Notes: a model not told the origin generated them from the letters alone. DNA of 64,000 bases from Arcuatula senhousia (GCA_963971305.1 OZ020303.1:35638106-35702105); one strand, 5' to 3'. Shown: positions 35,201 through 48,959, counted from the first letter of the stretch. Numbers and translations are program-made.

Positions 35201-38200
35201 GAAGTATCAACTGAAATTGTTCAAACATGTTCATTTCAATAAATTATAACCATTTTTGACATTTGTAGACAACCAGAAGTAATAGTTCTAGACTCCACAT
35301 ACCCTCTTTCCTAGGCTACAGACCCCATTTATTTTTTACATTCATTTCAACCAAATTTTTACCAAAAATAAGGACAAATAAAAAAAAATGCACCATATGG
35401 ATTTAAAAAATATTTCACACACCTCATCTATATGTTATTCTTGTAATAATTTCCAACTGCCAGGAATCTTATTCGCCTCAACCACCTACATTGGCCAAAT
35501 TGGTCGGTCGCATGGTTGATGCTTGGTGAAAGTGAAAGTAGAACTCCAAAATATGACCTCTGAACTTTGGTCAATTCACAACCTATATTTATAATATCAT
35601 TAGTTTTGACTGAATCACAACTGATTCTAAGCTTGACTCTTAGATATTTACTAAAAAAGCCATAACATTTTCAACAAATGTAACTATAAATACACTTTCA
35701 TAATATACACCTATATTTTTATTAGGAACTATATTCGTAGACCACGAGCAAAGGGAATTAATTGGGGTCTGCAGCCTAATAGCCTCAGAAAAGCCTCAAC
35801 CTTACCAATTAAAGTTGATTTCCACAAACCTTTGTCTTATTTTAGTCAAAATACCAAGTTTCATACAGGAAAAATGATTGAAACTGAAAAAGTGGCCACT
35901 TTCATATGCTATAGTGCAAGTGAAACATAGGCTGCTAAAACCTTAGATAATCCCATGAGCCCTAAATGGTCATTTTTTTCATATTTTATTGTTTTGAGCC
36001 AAATCAGCCACTGAGATGAATAGAATAATGTGTACTGAGCATGAACAGACTATGTTTTGGATAATTTAGTGCAAGGTTTTTCATTTAACATCTTTCTCAT
36101 GTTCGCGGAGTGGAAAATAAGCCGTTTCTACATTTACAAGGGGTACATGTTTGTTGAAGTGATTTTTGCAGAACTGAATTGCAATATAGACTGCAAACTT
36201 ATGCTATAATGCTAAATGTATGTTAAACTTACAAAATAAGATACAAAAACACAATATTCATACAATAATAGAAAGAATTTAAGTGTTTTTCTTCTTCCAA
36301 CAGTGCTTTCTCAATGAGGTTTTTCTCATATTTCAGTAAAATCATATGTTTTGACAAAAAATAAAGTTAAAAGATGAAAATCTTTTTTAACCAAGTGATA
36401 TTTTAGCATCAGGGGATACCAAATAACAAACTTAATCACCAAAACATTGTGTAAGGGCAGTTTTATTGAAAAGAGTATATGAGTTTTACATATTTATAGA
36501 AATAACGGCCAAGTTTTTGTGCAGAAACTGCTGTCATTCTAACTTATTTTAAAGTCACAAAATAAAACTGTGAGCTTTTAAGATATGATTTGTGTTTCTA
36601 GTGTACAGTTTAATGCATTTGTTTTATTCTTAGTCTAAATTGACATTTATATGTGTCTTTTGGGGACAAAATCACAACATGGTGAGGCAAGTTGAAAATT
36701 GTGTTTTGCCGCAGTGGTGTTTTGTTTAGGCAAGGCCCAAAAATTTCACATTTCATGGCATTCTGACATTTCTTACTGAATTTTTCACTTCCCTGTACTG
36801 ATTCTGAGTGAATAAGACACATAAAAGGTAGTGTTTTACCATTTCTAGCCAATGACTAGCAGTAACATTTGATATATTATTATTTCTAGGATTTTTGCAT
36901 TGAAAACCCCATAGACACCAAATATTGTCTCATTTGGACAAAAAAAAACATCAGATAAAAGAAGTATCAACTGAAATTGTTCAAACATGTTCATTTCAAT
37001 AAATTATAACCATTTTTGACATTTGTAGACAACCAGAAGTAATAGTTCTAGACTCCACATACCCTCTTTCCTAGGCTACAGACCCCATTTATTTTTTACA
37101 TTCATTTCAACCAAATTTTTACCAAAAATAAGGACAAATAAAAAAAAATGCACCATATGGATTTAAAAAATATTTCACACACCTCATCTATATGTTATTC
37201 TTGTAATAATTTCCAACTGCCAGGAATCTTATTCGCCTCAACCACCTACATTGGCCAAATTGGTCGGTCGCATGGTTGATGCTTGGTGAAAGTGAAAGTA
37301 GAACTCCAAAATATGACCTCTGAACTTTGGTCAATTCACAACCTATATTTATAATATCATTAGTTTTGACTGAATCACAACTGATTCTAAGCTTGACTCT
37401 TAGATATTTACTAAAAAAGCCATAACATTTTCAACAAATGTAACTATAAATACACTTTCATAATATACACCTATATTTTTATTAGGAACTATATTCGTAG
37501 ACCACGAGCAAAGGGAATTAATTGGGGTCTGCAGCCTAATAGCCTCAGAAAAGCCTCAACCTTACCAATTAAAGTTGATTTCCACAAACCTTTGTCTTAT
37601 TTTAGTCAAAATACCAAGTTTCATACAGGAAAAATGATTGAAACTGAAAAAGTGGCCACTTTCATATGCTATAGTGCAAGTGAAACATAGGCTGCTAAAA
37701 CCTTAGATAATCCCATGAGCCCTAAATGGTCATTTTTTTCATATTTTATTGTTTTGAGCCAAATCAGCCACTGAGATGAATAGAATAATGTGTACTGAGC
37801 ATGAACAGACTATGTTTTGGATAATTTAGTGCAAGGTTTTTCATTTAACATCTTTCTCATGTTCGCGGAGTGGAAAATAAGCCGTTTCTACATTTACAAG
37901 GGGTACATGTTTGTTGAAGTGATTTTTGCAGAACTGAATTGCAATATAGACTGCAAACTTATGCTATAATGCTAAATGTATGTTAAACTTACAAAATAAG
38001 ATACAAAAACACAATATTCATACAATAATAGAAAGAATTTAAGTGTTTTTCTTCTTCCAACAGTGCTTTCTCAATGAGGTTTTTCTCATATTTCAGTAAA
38101 ATCATATGTTTTGACAAAAAATAAAGTTAAAAGATGAAAATCTTTTTTAACCAAGTGATATTTTAGCATCAGGGGATACCAAATAACAAACTTAATCACC

Positions 38201-41200
38201 AAAACATTGTGTAAGGGCAGTTTTATTGAAAAGAGTATATGAGTTTTACATATTTATAGAAATAACGGCCAAGTTTTTGTGCAGAAACTGCTGTCATTCT
38301 AACTTATTTTAAAGTCACAAAATAAAACTGTGAGCTTTTAAGATATGATTTGTGTTTCTAGTGTACAGTTTAATGCATTTGTTTTATTCTTAGTCTAAAT
38401 TGACATTTATATGTGTCTTTTGGGGACAAAATCACAACATGGTGAGGCAAGTTGAAAATTGTGTTTTGCCGCAGTGGTGTTTTGTTTAGGCAAGGCCCAA
38501 AAATTTCACATTTCATGGCATTCTGACATTTCTTACTGAATTTTTCACTTCCCTGTACTGATTCTGAGTGAATAAGACACATAAAAGGTAGTGTTTTACC
38601 ATTTCTAGCCAATGACTAGCAGTAACATTTGATATATTATTATTTCTAGGATTTTTGCATTGAAAACCCCATAGACACCAAATATTGTCTCATTTGGACA
38701 AAAAAAAACATCAGATAAAAGAAGTATCAACTGAAATTGTTCAAACATGTTCATTTCAATAAATTATAACCATTTTTGACATTTGTAGACAACCAGAAGT
38801 AATAGTTCTAGACTCCACATACCCTCTTTCCTAGGCTACAGACCCCATTTATTTTTTACATTCATTTCAACCAAATTTTTACCAAAAATAAGGACAAATA
38901 AAAAAAAATGCACCATATGGATTTAAAAAATATTTCACACACCTCATCTATATGTTATTCTTGTAATAATTTCCAACTGCCAGGAATCTTATTCGCCTCA
39001 ACCACCTACATTGGCCAAATTGGTCGGTCGCATGGTTGATGCTTGGTGAAAGTGAAAGTAGAACTCCAAAATATGACCTCTGAACTTTGGTCAATTCACA
39101 ACCTATATTTATAATATCATTAGTTTTGACTGAATCACAACTGATTCTAAGCTTGACTCTTAGATATTTACTAAAAAAGCCATAACATTTTCAACAAATG
39201 TAACTATAAATACACTTTCATAATATACACCTATATTTTTATTAGGAACTATATTCGTAGACCACGAGCAAAGGGAATTAATTGGGGTCTGCAGCCTAAT
39301 AGCCTCAGAAAAGCCTCAACCTTACCAATTAAAGTTGATTTCCACAAACCTTTGTCTTATTTTAGTCAAAATACCAAGTTTCATACAGGAAAAATGATTG
39401 AAACTGAAAAAGTGGCCACTTTCATATGCTATAGTGCAAGTGAAACATAGGCTGCTAAAACCTTAGATAATCCCATGAGCCCTAAATGGTCATTTTTTTC
39501 ATATTTTATTGTTTTGAGCCAAATCAGCCACTGAGATGAATAGAATAATGTGTACTGAGCATGAACAGACTATGTTTTGGATAATTTAGTGCAAGGTTTT
39601 TCATTTAACATCTTTCTCATGTTCGCGGAGTGGAAAATAAGCCGTTTCTACATTTACAAGGGGTACATGTTTGTTGAAGTGATTTTTGCAGAACTGAATT
39701 GCAATATAGACTGCAAACTTATGCTATAATGCTAAATGTATGTTAAACTTACAAAATAAGATACAAAAACACAATATTCATACAATAATAGAAAGAATTT
39801 AAGTGTTTTTCTTCTTCCAACAGTGCTTTCTCAATGAGGTTTTTCTCATATTTCAGTAAAATCATATGTTTTGACAAAAAATAAAGTTAAAAGATGAAAA
39901 TCTTTTTTAACCAAGTGATATTTTAGCATCAGGGGATACCAAATAACAAACTTAATCACCAAAACATTGTGTAAGGGCAGTTTTATTGAAAAGAGTATAT
40001 GAGTTTTACATATTTATAGAAATAACGGCCAAGTTTTTGTGCAGAAACTGCTGTCATTCTAACTTATTTTAAAGTCACAAAATAAAACTGTGAGCTTTTA
40101 AGATATGATTTGTGTTTCTAGTGTACAGTTTAATGCATTTGTTTTATTCTTAGTCTAAATTGACATTTATATGTGTCTTTTGGGGACAAAATCACAACAT
40201 GGTGAGGCAAGTTGAAAATTGTGTTTTGCCGCAGTGGTGTTTTGTTTAGGCAAGGCCCAAAAATTTCACATTTCATGGCATTCTGACATTTCTTACTGAA
40301 TTTTTCACTTCCCTGTACTGATTCTGAGTGAATAAGACACATAAAAGGTAGTGTTTTACCATTTCTAGCCAATGACTAGCAGTAACATTTGATATATTAT
40401 TATTTCTAGGATTTTTGCATTGAAAACCCCATAGACACCAAATATTGTCTCATTTGGACAAAAAAAAACATCAGATAAAAGAAGTATCAACTGAAATTGT
40501 TCAAACATGTTCATTTCAATAAATTATAACCATTTTTGACATTTGTAGACAACCAGAAGTAATAGTTCTAGACTCCACATACCCTCTTTCCTAGGCTACA
40601 GACCCCATTTATTTTTTACATTCATTTCAACCAAATTTTTACCAAAAATAAGGACAAATAAAAAAAAATGCACCATATGGATTTAAAAAATATTTCACAC
40701 ACCTCATCTATATGTTATTCTTGTAATAATTTCCAACTGCCAGGAATCTTATTCGCCTCAACCACCTACATTGGCCAAATTGGTCGGTCGCATGGTTGAT
40801 GCTTGGTGAAAGTGAAAGTAGAACTCCAAAATATGACCTCTGAACTTTGGTCAATTCACAACCTATATTTATAATATCATTAGTTTTGACTGAATCACAA
40901 CTGATTCTAAGCTTGACTCTTAGATATTTACTAAAAAAGCCATAACATTTTCAACAAATGTAACTATAAATACACTTTCATAATATACACCTATATTTTT
41001 ATTAGGAACTATATTCGTAGACCACGAGCAAAGGGAATTAATTGGGGTCTGCAGCCTAATAGCCTCAGAAAAGCCTCAACCTTACCAATTAAAGTTGATT
41101 TCCACAAACCTTTGTCTTATTTTAGTCAAAATACCAAGTTTCATACAGGAAAAATGATTGAAACTGAAAAAGTGGCCACTTTCATATGCTATAGTGCAAG

Positions 41201-44200
41201 TGAAACATAGGCTGCTAAAACCTTAGATAATCCCATGAGCCCTAAATGGTCATTTTTTTCATATTTTATTGTTTTGAGCCAAATCAGCCACTGAGATGAA
41301 TAGAATAATGTGTACTGAGCATGAACAGACTATGTTTTGGATAATTTAGTGCAAGGTTTTTCATTTAACATCTTTCTCATGTTCGCGGAGTGGAAAATAA
41401 GCCGTTTCTACATTTACAAGGGGTACATGTTTGTTGAAGTGATTTTTGCAGAACTGAATTGCAATATAGACTGCAAACTTATGCTATAATGCTAAATGTA
41501 TGTTAAACTTACAAAATAAGATACAAAAACACAATATTCATACAATAATAGAAAGAATTTAAGTGTTTTTCTTCTTCCAACAGTGCTTTCTCAATGAGGT
41601 TTTTCTCATATTTCAGTAAAATCATATGTTTTGACAAAAAATAAAGTTAAAAGATGAAAATCTTTTTTAACCAAGTGATATTTTAGCATCAGGGGATACC
41701 AAATAACAAACTTAATCACCAAAACATTGTGTAAGGGCAGTTTTATTGAAAAGAGTATATGAGTTTTACATATTTATAGAAATAACGGCCAAGTTTTTGT
41801 GCAGAAACTGCTGTCATTCTAACTTATTTTAAAGTCACAAAATAAAACTGTGAGCTTTTAAGATATGATTTGTGTTTCTAGTGTACAGTTTAATGCATTT
41901 GTTTTATTCTTAGTCTAAATTGACATTTATATGTGTCTTTTGGGGACAAAATCACAACATGGTGAGGCAAGTTGAAAATTGTGTTTTGCCGCAGTGGTGT
42001 TTTGTTTAGGCAAGGCCCAAAAATTTCACATTTCATGGCATTCTGACATTTCTTACTGAATTTTTCACTTCCCTGTACTGATTCTGAGTGAATAAGACAC
42101 ATAAAAGGTAGTGTTTTACCATTTCTAGCCAATGACTAGCAGTAACATTTGATATATTATTATTTCTAGGATTTTTGCATTGAAAACCCCATAGACACCA
42201 AATATTGTCTCATTTGGACAAAAAAAAACATCAGATAAAAGAAGTATCAACTGAAATTGTTCAAACATGTTCATTTCAATAAATTATAACCATTTTTGAC
42301 ATTTGTAGACAACCAGAAGTAATAGTTCTAGACTCCACATACCCTCTTTCCTAGGCTACAGACCCCATTTATTTTTTACATTCATTTCAACCAAATTTTT
42401 ACCAAAAATAAGGACAAATAAAAAAAAATGCACCATATGGATTTAAAAAATATTTCACACACCTCATCTATATGTTATTCTTGTAATAATTTCCAACTGC
42501 CAGGAATCTTATTCGCCTCAACCACCTACATTGGCCAAATTGGTCGGTCGCATGGTTGATGCTTGGTGAAAGTGAAAGTAGAACTCCAAAATATGACCTC
42601 TGAACTTTGGTCAATTCACAACCTATATTTATAATATCATTAGTTTTGACTGAATCACAACTGATTCTAAGCTTGACTCTTAGATATTTACTAAAAAAGC
42701 CATAACATTTTCAACAAATGTAACTATAAATACACTTTCATAATATACACCTATATTTTTATTAGGAACTATATTCGTAGACCACGAGCAAAGGGAATTA
42801 ATTGGGGTCTGCAGCCTAATAGCCTCAGAAAAGCCTCAACCTTACCAATTAAAGTTGATTTCCACAAACCTTTGTCTTATTTTAGTCAAAATACCAAGTT
42901 TCATACAGGAAAAATGATTGAAACTGAAAAAGTGGCCACTTTCATATGCTATAGTGCAAGTGAAACATAGGCTGCTAAAACCTTAGATAATCCCATGAGC
43001 CCTAAATGGTCATTTTTTTCATATTTTATTGTTTTGAGCCAAATCAGCCACTGAGATGAATAGAATAATGTGTACTGAGCATGAACAGACTATGTTTTGG
43101 ATAATTTAGTGCAAGGTTTTTCATTTAACATCTTTCTCATGTTCGCGGAGTGGAAAATAAGCCGTTTCTACATTTACAAGGGGTACATGTTTGTTGAAGT
43201 GATTTTTGCAGAACTGAATTGCAATATAGACTGCAAACTTATGCTATAATGCTAAATGTATGTTAAACTTACAAAATAAGATACAAAAACACAATATTCA
43301 TACAATAATAGAAAGAATTTAAGTGTTTTTCTTCTTCCAACAGTGCTTTCTCAATGAGGTTTTTCTCATATTTCAGTAAAATCATATGTTTTGACAAAAA
43401 ATAAAGTTAAAAGATGAAAATCTTTTTTAACCAAGTGATATTTTAGCATCAGGGGATACCAAATAACAAACTTAATCACCAAAACATTGTGTAAGGGCAG
43501 TTTTATTGAAAAGAGTATATGAGTTTTACATATTTATAGAAATAACGGCCAAGTTTTTGTGCAGAAACTGCTGTCATTCTAACTTATTTTAAAGTCACAA
43601 AATAAAACTGTGAGCTTTTAAGATATGATTTGTGTTTCTAGTGTACAGTTTAATGCATTTGTTTTATTCTTAGTCTAAATTGACATTTATATGTGTCTTT
43701 TGGGGACAAAATCACAACATGGTGAGGCAAGTTGAAAATTGTGTTTTGCCGCAGTGGTGTTTTGTTTAGGCAAGGCCCAAAAATTTCACATTTCATGGCA
43801 TTCTGACATTTCTTACTGAATTTTTCACTTCCCTGTACTGATTCTGAGTGAATAAGACACATAAAAGGTAGTGTTTTACCATTTCTAGCCAATGACTAGC
43901 AGTAACATTTGATATATTATTATTTCTAGGATTTTTGCATTGAAAACCCCATAGACACCAAATATTGTCTCATTTGGACAAAAAAAAACATCAGATAAAA
44001 GAAGTATCAACTGAAATTGTTCAAACATGTTCATTTCAATAAATTATAACCATTTTTGACATTTGTAGACAACCAGAAGTAATAGTTCTAGACTCCACAT
44101 ACCCTCTTTCCTAGGCTACAGACCCCATTTATTTTTTACATTCATTTCAACCAAATTTTTACCAAAAATAAGGACAAATAAAAAAAAATGCACCATATGG

Positions 44201-44576
44201 ATTTAAAAAATATTTCACACACCTCATCTATATGTTATTCTTGTAATAATTTCCAACTGCCAGGAATCTTATTCGCCTCAACCACCTACATTGGCCAAAT
44301 TGGTCGGTCGCATGGTTGATGCTTGGTGAAAGTGAAAGTAGAACTCCAAAATATGACCTCTGAACTTTGGTCAATTCACAACCTATATTTATAATATCAT
44401 TAGTTTTGACTGAATCACAACTGATTCTAAGCTTGACTCTTAGATATTTACTAAAAAAGCCATAACATTTTCAACAAATGTAACTATAAATACACTTTCA
44501 TAATATACACCTATATTTTTATTAGGAACTATATTCGTAGACCACGAGCAAAGGGAATTAATTGGGGTCTGCAGCC
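31794..44576 (+). repeat. 12.8-kb tandem array: 7 x 1,760 bp plus a terminal 463-bp core
   Basis: 463-bp cores start at 31794, 33554, 35314, 37074, 38834, 40594, 42354 and 44114. Each begins GGCTACAGACCCCA and ends TGGGGTCTGCAGCC replaced by TTGGGGTCTGCAGCC, so the ends are inverted with one or two mismatches. Between cores lies a 1,297-bp spacer starting TAATAGCCTCAG and ending ACCCTCTTTCCTA. No spacer precedes the first core or follows the last, and TTTA flanks the array on both sides (31790-31793, 44577-44580). The copies look identical at every place compared, and the 80-residue minus-strand frame repeats unchanged seven times. No protein function was recognised. Confidence 0.97.
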
Positions 44577-44607
44577 TTTAATTAATGAATGGAATGGCGC
44601 GATTGAC

Positions 44608-44632
44608 ATGGATGAACCACGTGGATCCACAG
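44608..44632 (+). CDS. Candidate first coding exon of an unrecognised gene
   Basis: ATGGATGAACCACGTGGATC runs to CACAG with a strong donor (GTAAGG at 44633). The start context is good (G at -3 and +4). Its frame (MDEPRGST plus one base) joins exactly in phase to the candidate exon at 47509-47574. It begins 31 bp after the array. An overlapping ATG at 44594 in another frame is also open. The exon is short, so this is a weak call without transcript support. Confidence 0.25.
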
Positions 44633-46730
44633 GTAAGGAAAATTATGCTTTGATAAATGTTATTTAATGTACAACTTCTTAAAGAGGTTTGAATCGTTGC
44701 AGATGTATTTCAGACACAAGAGCTGACAGTCATAATCTTGTAAACACGTTCTTATTTTCGTTTTTGCCGACCCGATTTGCTTCCATAAGTTAAAACATTT
44801 TACTCGTTGAGGTGACAGAGTCATTCATACGATAGAAGATGTATCATAACTATGTGTTTTATATCACGAAACGATCGTGTAGCTAGGTTAATTTTGTGAC
44901 TGTGTACATCATAACATGAACCGTGTGGAATGCAACAGTGATGCTTCAAATTATACACATATGTACGTGTGCCAATTGCAAGATGTCAACGTACATTGAT
45001 TGTCCTGTTACTATTAAAAGTTCCAGATTAACGTTAGCCTTTTTAAAATTTATTTTAAGTACATCATGTACATTGTGCATGATGTAGGTTTTTATTTTTT
45101 AATCAAAATAAACATAAGAAGGTAACTTGAAGACTTAAAATAGAAAAAAAGTACATTGTATTACATGTACCTACATGTATAACTTACAAATTTTATACAG
45201 CTAAATGTCAGACATGAAGGGATCCATCAAAAATGTGTGTTTTTAAAATTCAGTTAGGTAGGATGAATGTTCTTGGTTGCATAAAAAATCCAAATGCCCA
45301 AAAAGCAACCTCAAGAGCTACAAATGAAGGAGTACATGTATTATTTCAGGGGGGTGGACAAGGGGGGTTCTCTTCCCCGCTCCCCGCCCTCTCCACCCCC
45401 GCTCTCCGCCCCCTCATTTCACAGTTAATGGGGGGTGGGGGGGGGGCATTTCAAAGGTCTTTGTTGTAAAATAGGAAAAAAAATTGGGGAGGCATAAAAT
45501 TGAAAACACAAATACTGTATTGTTTTGTTTGGCCTTACAAGTACAGTAACATATTTTTTTAATTTCTACACATACCTTTATAATTAAGTTTTAGTTGTTT
45601 ATTGTCTCAAATTTGTGACTTGCTAATTTACATATAATTGTCTAAGAAAACTGGTCAAATTTGTCTTTCTTTCTTATTATTATCATAATTATCATTTTAC
45701 TTTTTTTTTGCTGTACAGTAAGGTATTATTTTAGGCAAACATTTTTTGTCATGCAGACTTTTGAATAAAAACAAAACCCAAGAATATGTCCGAAAGAAAT
45801 AATGCCCCATATCACAACATTAAGGATGGACAGAAAACACTACATGTACATAATGTAAATGTGTATATGCCCCCTACCTTGGTACAAAAATGTACATGTA
45901 TATAGCCATTATAGGGCATAAAAGTTTGAATCAAAAGAATTGATGTTCCTTGAGCAATAATAATTTCCTTCATAATCATTTCTGAAATATACCTTATACA
46001 GTTGGGATTTTAGTAAAGAATTTGTTGAACGTTTCATGAACACTTTTTCAAGAAGTGATATAAATCATAGAAAAACATGTGGAAAGCCTCAATCGACACA
46101 TTCTGTATTAGGCACACAATACAAAGTTTCTTTGCCTTTCCTAATGGTCCATGCCCACTAACCCACAAAAATTGGCCCCTACAAAAATTACCCTTTTGCT
46201 TAATATACATGCAAGGCCACAAAAATTGATAGTTGCTTTCCCCTAACATGGACAATTTTTTTTAGACCCGGCAGGCAGGGAAATAATTTTATTTTTAATC
46301 ATTATTTTATTTAACCAATTATTTTAAATTTTGTTAACAAAATGTCATTGATTCATTAGAAATTTAGAATTTATGATATGTATTTTCTTTGCTTAACTTT
46401 CAATTTTAAAACAGAATAAAGTAAAAAAATAGTTTGATTTATATGATTCAAAATTTTCATTGAAAACAAACTTAGCAAATCTCATTATCTAAGACCAGGC
46501 AGGCCAGAATTATTATTATTTTTTTTAAATGGCAATAAGATTTATTGACTAGGCACCAAAAAAAACCCCAGACCCGGCAGGGTTAGGGGAAACCAACAAT
46601 AATTTTGTTTGGCCCAAGTCAAATCGAAATATTTTTTTCATGATTTTTAATGATTTCAACTTTTTCTCTAGGGCATTACATGTACATTTACATTATTTGA
46701 GAATGATGAGTTGCCCTGTCCTTCCCCATA
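44633..46730. other. Non-coding interior of the 21-kb element
   Basis: AT-rich DNA with many acatgta words. A C/G-rich tract is at 45345-45447, with runs of G and CCCGCCCTCTCCACCCCCGC; this could be a local simple repeat. GACCCGGCAGG words occur at 46265 and 46570. 'ttgttttgtttggccttac' at 45521-45539 looks like one end of the MITE at 48690-48926. Confidence 0.4.
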
Positions 46731-46875
46731 GGCGGATCCAGGGGGGCCCTGGGGGGCCCGGCCCTCCCTTTTGGCGGAAAATTTTGGTTAAATATACAGG
46801 AAATCATTGAAGCGTGACCAAAGCGGGCCCCCTCTTACATGTGGGCCCCCTGTTTTCAGAATTTCTGGATCCGCC
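46731..46875. mobile_element. 145-bp MITE with GGCGGATCCAG ends
   Basis: GGCGGATCCAG (46731) and CTGGATCCGCC (46865-46875) are exact complements. Inside are paired GGGGGGCCC and GGGCCCCC tracts, so the whole piece can fold back. Elements with GGCGGATCCAG ends are common in animal genomes. The TA before it has no clear partner after it. Confidence 0.75.
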
Positions 46876-46959
46876 TCTGTTCCCTTTTCCATGTCAGTTG
46901 GTTATCTACTTCCTGTTTCCCGAGCTGACTTTTTCAGATTAAGGTAATTATATATGAAA

Positions 46960-47215
46960 AAATAGACAACTTTTGGTACAAGTACCACGTTTCTATGCTT
47001 CTACTGATGGTATCAGATATCAAATCTGTTTCACAGTTGAGTATGATACATGCACATGTAAGTGCCTCTCCTTTCTAGGTCAGTCAGGCTACTTTCTGTT
47101 TTCTGAATTGGTGAGTGGGGTATCCTTAGGCCATGGTAAAATTATTCATAGATTCTCATCCAAATTTACTAAAATATGGGGCGGGTGGGCAGATTATTTT
47201 TAATTTTATCCATTG
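46960..47215 (+). repeat. Single diverged unit of the 47.7-48.4 kb repeat family
   Basis: GGTACAAGTACC, TTCTACTGATGG, CTCCTTTCTAGGTCAGTC and the end GTGAGTGGGGTATCC correspond to words in the four-unit element at 47721-48436 in the same order. It is a decayed copy. Confidence 0.5.
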
Positions 47216-47508
47216 ATACAGACATACAAATTAACCCATCCATGTAGTCTTAGCATGAATTTGACACAATGATTCACATATCTGTACATGTACATGGTAC
47301 AAGGAAAATCAACATCTGCACATATACAAAAGTAATGTTAAAAAGAGAAGCTTGACACTTTATTTTTGAAAAAAAAACAATGTTTCATGATCTCATAACA
47401 TTTGTCATTTGTTAATTGAAATTTGAAATCCATCAATTAATGGTTAGGAATTAACATTGGCATCATGATAAGTTTAAAATATATAGTTGTTTTAATTTTT
47501 TTTTGCAG

Positions 47509-47574
47509 CAGGAAGAAAAGACATAAAACCTCACCATGCTCACACTGAATACATTTTGACATTGCATCATGCAT
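47509..47574 (+). CDS. Candidate internal exon of the unrecognised gene
   Basis: A strong polypyrimidine tract and acceptor (TTTTTTTTGCAG to 47508) and a donor (GTAAGA at 47575) bound 66 bp. Only one frame is open (AGRKDIKPHHAHTEYILTLH), and it is the frame that fits the exon at 44608-44632. No family is recognised. Confidence 0.25.
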
Positions 47575-47720
47575 GTAAGATAATTTCTTTTGAGTTTTGT
47601 TTATTTAACATTAACAACAGGATTTAATTTAAGCATGTATGAGCAATTTGAATTATAATAACATGTAAAAATAAATACATGACTATAGTCTAATATGTGA
47701 TAAGATTTTTTCTTGATTTT

Positions 47721-48436
47721 ATACCCCCACTCGTAAGAGAGGGGGCTATATTGCAATCACCTTGTCCGTCCGTCTGTCCGTCCGGTTCAATTTCTCTGCT
47801 TCTACTGGATGGATTGGTTTCAAATTTGGTACACAGCTTCAGCATGATGAGTTATACTATGCCAACCCTTTCCAGGTCAGTCCATCATATACTTCCTGTT
47901 TTCCAAGCCGACTTAGACTTTTTTAGGGGAAAAAAAATTGGAATGTGAAATTTTTCGTAACAGATTTCTCGGCTTCTACTGAATGGATTGGTTTCAAATT
48001 TGGTACACAGCTTTAGCATGATGATTTAAATCGTGCCTCCCCTTTCCAGGTCAGTACATCATCTACTTCCTGTTTTTCGAGCCGACTTAGACTTTTATGG
48101 GTAAAAAATTTGAAAAGTGAAATTTTTCGTAACAGATTTCTCGGCTTCTACTGGATGGATTGGTTTCAAATTTGGTACACAGCTTCAGTATGATTAGTTA
48201 TACCGTGCCTCCCCTTTCCAGGTCAGTCCATCATCTACTTCCTGTTTTCCGAGCTGACTTAGACTTTTTATGGGTCAAAAATAGACAATTTTTCGTAATA
48301 GATTTCTCGGCTTCTAGAAAAGGGATTGATTTCAAAATTGGTACACAGCTTTAGCATGATGAGTTGTACCGTGCCTCCCCTTTCCAGGTCAGTCGGTCAT
48401 CTAATTCCTGTTTTCTGAATGGCCGAGTGGGGGTAT
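47721..48436. mobile_element. Non-autonomous element with perfect 13-bp TIRs and four ~170-bp units
   Basis: Ends ATACCCCCACTCG (47721-47733) and CGAGTGGGGGTAT (48424-48436) are exact complements. Inside, GCTTCTACTGGATGGATTGG-type words start units at 47798, 47972, 48143 and 48310 (spacing 174, 171, 167). Each unit has TTTGGTACACAGCTT, CCTTTCCAGGTCAGTC and CTTCCTGTTTT. It has the same architecture as 17429-18171, with different sequence. No coding. Confidence 0.85.
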
Positions 48437-48689
48437 GCCTAGCACGACTTAGTGCAACCCCTTGTTCATACATTTTAACATGTACATGTTTAATATTAAA
48501 TGAAAGATCATGATGTGAGATAAAGAGATCATGATGAAATTAATGCAAAAAAAAAGGCCAAACTAAAAAAATATGTGCGTTTCCTGATACATGTCTGTAG
48601 TCCTTTATTGCGAGTATCAATTCATTGTGATGTCCTTTATCATAATTACCGAAATTAGGTTTGTCTGATATCTACTTCAAGTTCCTGTT

Positions 48690-48926
48690 TAGGCCGAAAC
48701 AAAATATGTTTGTTAAAAGTTTCCTGCTTCCTACTCTTGAAAATTAGGGTAGGTAGATAGGAAAATTATTTTTTTTTACAAAATTATTTTACATTGAGTC
48801 AATGGGGAAGCAATCCCAACTTTAACGGTGCTTGTCCCAAAATTCCAGTAAAAACTTTAGGTAAGGGTCCAAAAAATAGGGTAGGTAGTGAAGCAGGAAA
48901 CAGACATATATTTTGTTTTGGCCTTA
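48690..48926. mobile_element. MITE with ~45-bp imperfect TIRs
   Basis: The left end TAGGCCGAAACAAAATATG continues to GTTTCCTGCTTCCTAC. The right end is GTAGTGAAGCAGGAAACAG to TTTTGTTTTGGCCTTA, its complement with a few changes. No coding. 45521-45539 looks like a remnant of a second copy. Confidence 0.75.
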
Positions 48927-48959
48927 CTGACATGTTCAATTTTCTACATTACTAGTCAA

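Noticed and set aside
31794..44576. CRISPR-like array
   Set aside because: Units are 1.76 kb with identical spacers in a eukaryotic, intron-bearing context.
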